Assembly (NCBI GenBank): GCA_025464345.1
Contig: JAODGP010000091.1
Location: 1 to 5,593, forward strand
Length of the DNA: 5,593 nucleotides
Direction of reading: 5' to 3'
Source of the DNA: Methanosarcinales archaeon
GTDB lineage: Archaea > Halobacteriota > Syntropharchaeia > Alkanophagales > Methanospirareceae
Positions 5,295 through 5,593 of this stretch are shown one piece after another. The first letter of the stretch is position 1. Every line of letters begins with the position of its first letter. Below the pieces are notes generated by a model. That model had not been told where the DNA came from, made no database searches, and saw only the letters and a list, made by a program, of their open reading frames with translations. The translations under genes and the position numbers were made by a program.

Positions 5295-5310
5295 TACAAA
5301 GCTTTTTGTA
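5295..5310. promoter_or_regulatory. inverted repeat at the predicted radical SAM operon promoter
   Basis: TACAAA (5295-5300), spacer GCTT, and TTTGTA (5305-5310) form a perfect 6-bp-arm palindrome. Its centre is about 30 bp before the ATG at 5270, where the TATA box of a short-leader archaeal gene would sit, and no better TATA box is seen nearby. A factor bound here would block or replace TBP access; alternatively the A/T-rich palindrome is simply the TATA region. It also lies between this operon and the plus-strand ORFs at 5315 and 5425. Confidence 0.4.
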
Positions 5311-5314
5311 GCAG

Positions 5315-5425
5315 ATGTCAAAGATGCAGTGTTTTGTACTGAAGGATGAGATAGGTGCTGAACTGTTTGACAGGTATTATGAGGAACTTAACAGCGAATC
5401 CACCAGAAGTAAGAGGTGGGTGTGA
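5315..5425 (+). CDS. possible 36-residue protein, unrecognised
   Basis: A frame of 36 codons starts at ATG 5315 (or ATG 5324, the fourth codon), directly divergent from the radical SAM operon. It contains a mixed acidic stretch LKDEIGAELFDRYYEEL and a basic end STRSKRW. No Shine-Dalgarno is clear, and the region for its promoter would fall within the 45-bp intergenic gap and the inverted repeat. Its TGA overlaps the ATG of the next ORF (TGATG), and the ribosome site of that ORF lies inside its last codons. It may be a small upstream partner, as in antitoxin-like pairs, or the end of a decayed gene. No family is recognised. Confidence 0.35.
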   Translation: MSKMQCFVLKDEIGAELFDRYYEELNSESTRSKRWV

Positions 5426-5593
5426 TGATGTATTGGCTATTGTTAAGCGATGGATCCCTGAGAAGAAAAGAGAAGCAGGGTATAGAGATGATGGAATTCA
5501 TCAGGAATGAGCTAAAGCGAGGTCAGCAGAATATTTTATTTGGCATTCCTGAAGAACACTCTGTTCAAAAGGAAGCGGGGGAATTAAAGCTCA
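5425..5593 (+). CDS. unrecognised protein, N-terminal part, cut by window end
   Basis: The frame is open from ATG 5425 (a second ATG at 5428) to the window end, 56 codons. GAGGTG at 5413-5418 lies 6 nt before the ATG, the best ribosome site in the window, so this start is credible. The start overlaps the preceding stop. The visible part begins with a short hydrophobic patch (MMYWLLLSDG), then a basic segment (RRKEKQ), a probable amphipathic helix (IEMMEFIRNELKRGQQN) and FGIPEEHSVQKEAGE. I recognise no family from these residues; the function needs the missing part. Confidence 0.45.
   Translation, partial: MMYWLLLSDGSLRRKEKQGIEMMEFIRNELKRGQQNILFGIPEEHSVQKEAGELKL

Noticed and set aside
5425..5520. 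alternative frame reading DDVLAIVKRWIPEKKREAGY as a transposase fragment
   Set aside because: It has no start or ribosome site, soon meets a stop and matches no transposase motif I can point to; no inverted-repeat ends are seen nearby.
1..5593. CRISPR array, tRNA or rRNA gene, insertion sequence
   Set aside because: No regularly spaced repeats, cloverleaf-like arms or paired terminal repeats with a transposase were found on either strand.

Overview
The window looks like a piece of an archaeal genome, most likely a euryarchaeon of the methanogen/ANME type. The evidence is the pairing of a small Sso10a-like winged-helix protein with a COG1361-type (archaeal S-layer-like/CARDB) envelope protein, archaeal TATA-like A/T boxes about 25-40 bp before several starts, one probably leaderless gene, and frequent ATA/AGA/AGG codons. 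The lineage is an inference; nothing here fixes the genus.

Left part (1-1283, minus strand): a 94-residue winged-helix regulator is followed by the first 312 residues of a COG1361-like protein with an N-terminal membrane anchor and repeated beta-sandwich domains. It runs off the left edge. The two probably form one transcription unit.

Regulator array (1284-2465): divergent from that operon lie two plus-strand genes for short winged-helix proteins. They are paralogues sharing a 56-bp block that is identical base for base, although the codons just before it have diverged strongly. The second copy has its own N-terminal extension, a probable leaderless promoter and an A/T-rich inverted-repeat array. 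Immediately behind it, on the opposite strand, is the eroded 3' end of a second copy of the 94-residue regulator. The next roughly 400 bases carry that relic, a 21-bp tandem duplication and one possible small minus-strand gene.

Middle and right (2466-5270, minus strand): a tightly packed three-gene operon reads radical SAM enzyme, then ABC ATPase, then ABC-2 permease. The gaps are 4 nt and then a 4-nt ATGA overlap. The ATPase/permease pair is of the DrrA/DrrB efflux type. The radical SAM protein resembles the MSMEG_0568 (NitD-like) family, with a spaced CX8CX2C cluster motif and an extra C-terminal cysteine group. The close packing suggests that the enzyme makes or modifies something the pair exports, or protects against; this is inference.

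Right edge (5271-5593): a perfect 6-bp-arm inverted repeat sits at the predicted promoter of the radical SAM operon. Divergent from it are a possible 36-codon ORF and, overlapping its stop, a better supported ORF with a good Shine-Dalgarno that runs off the window. Neither is recognised.
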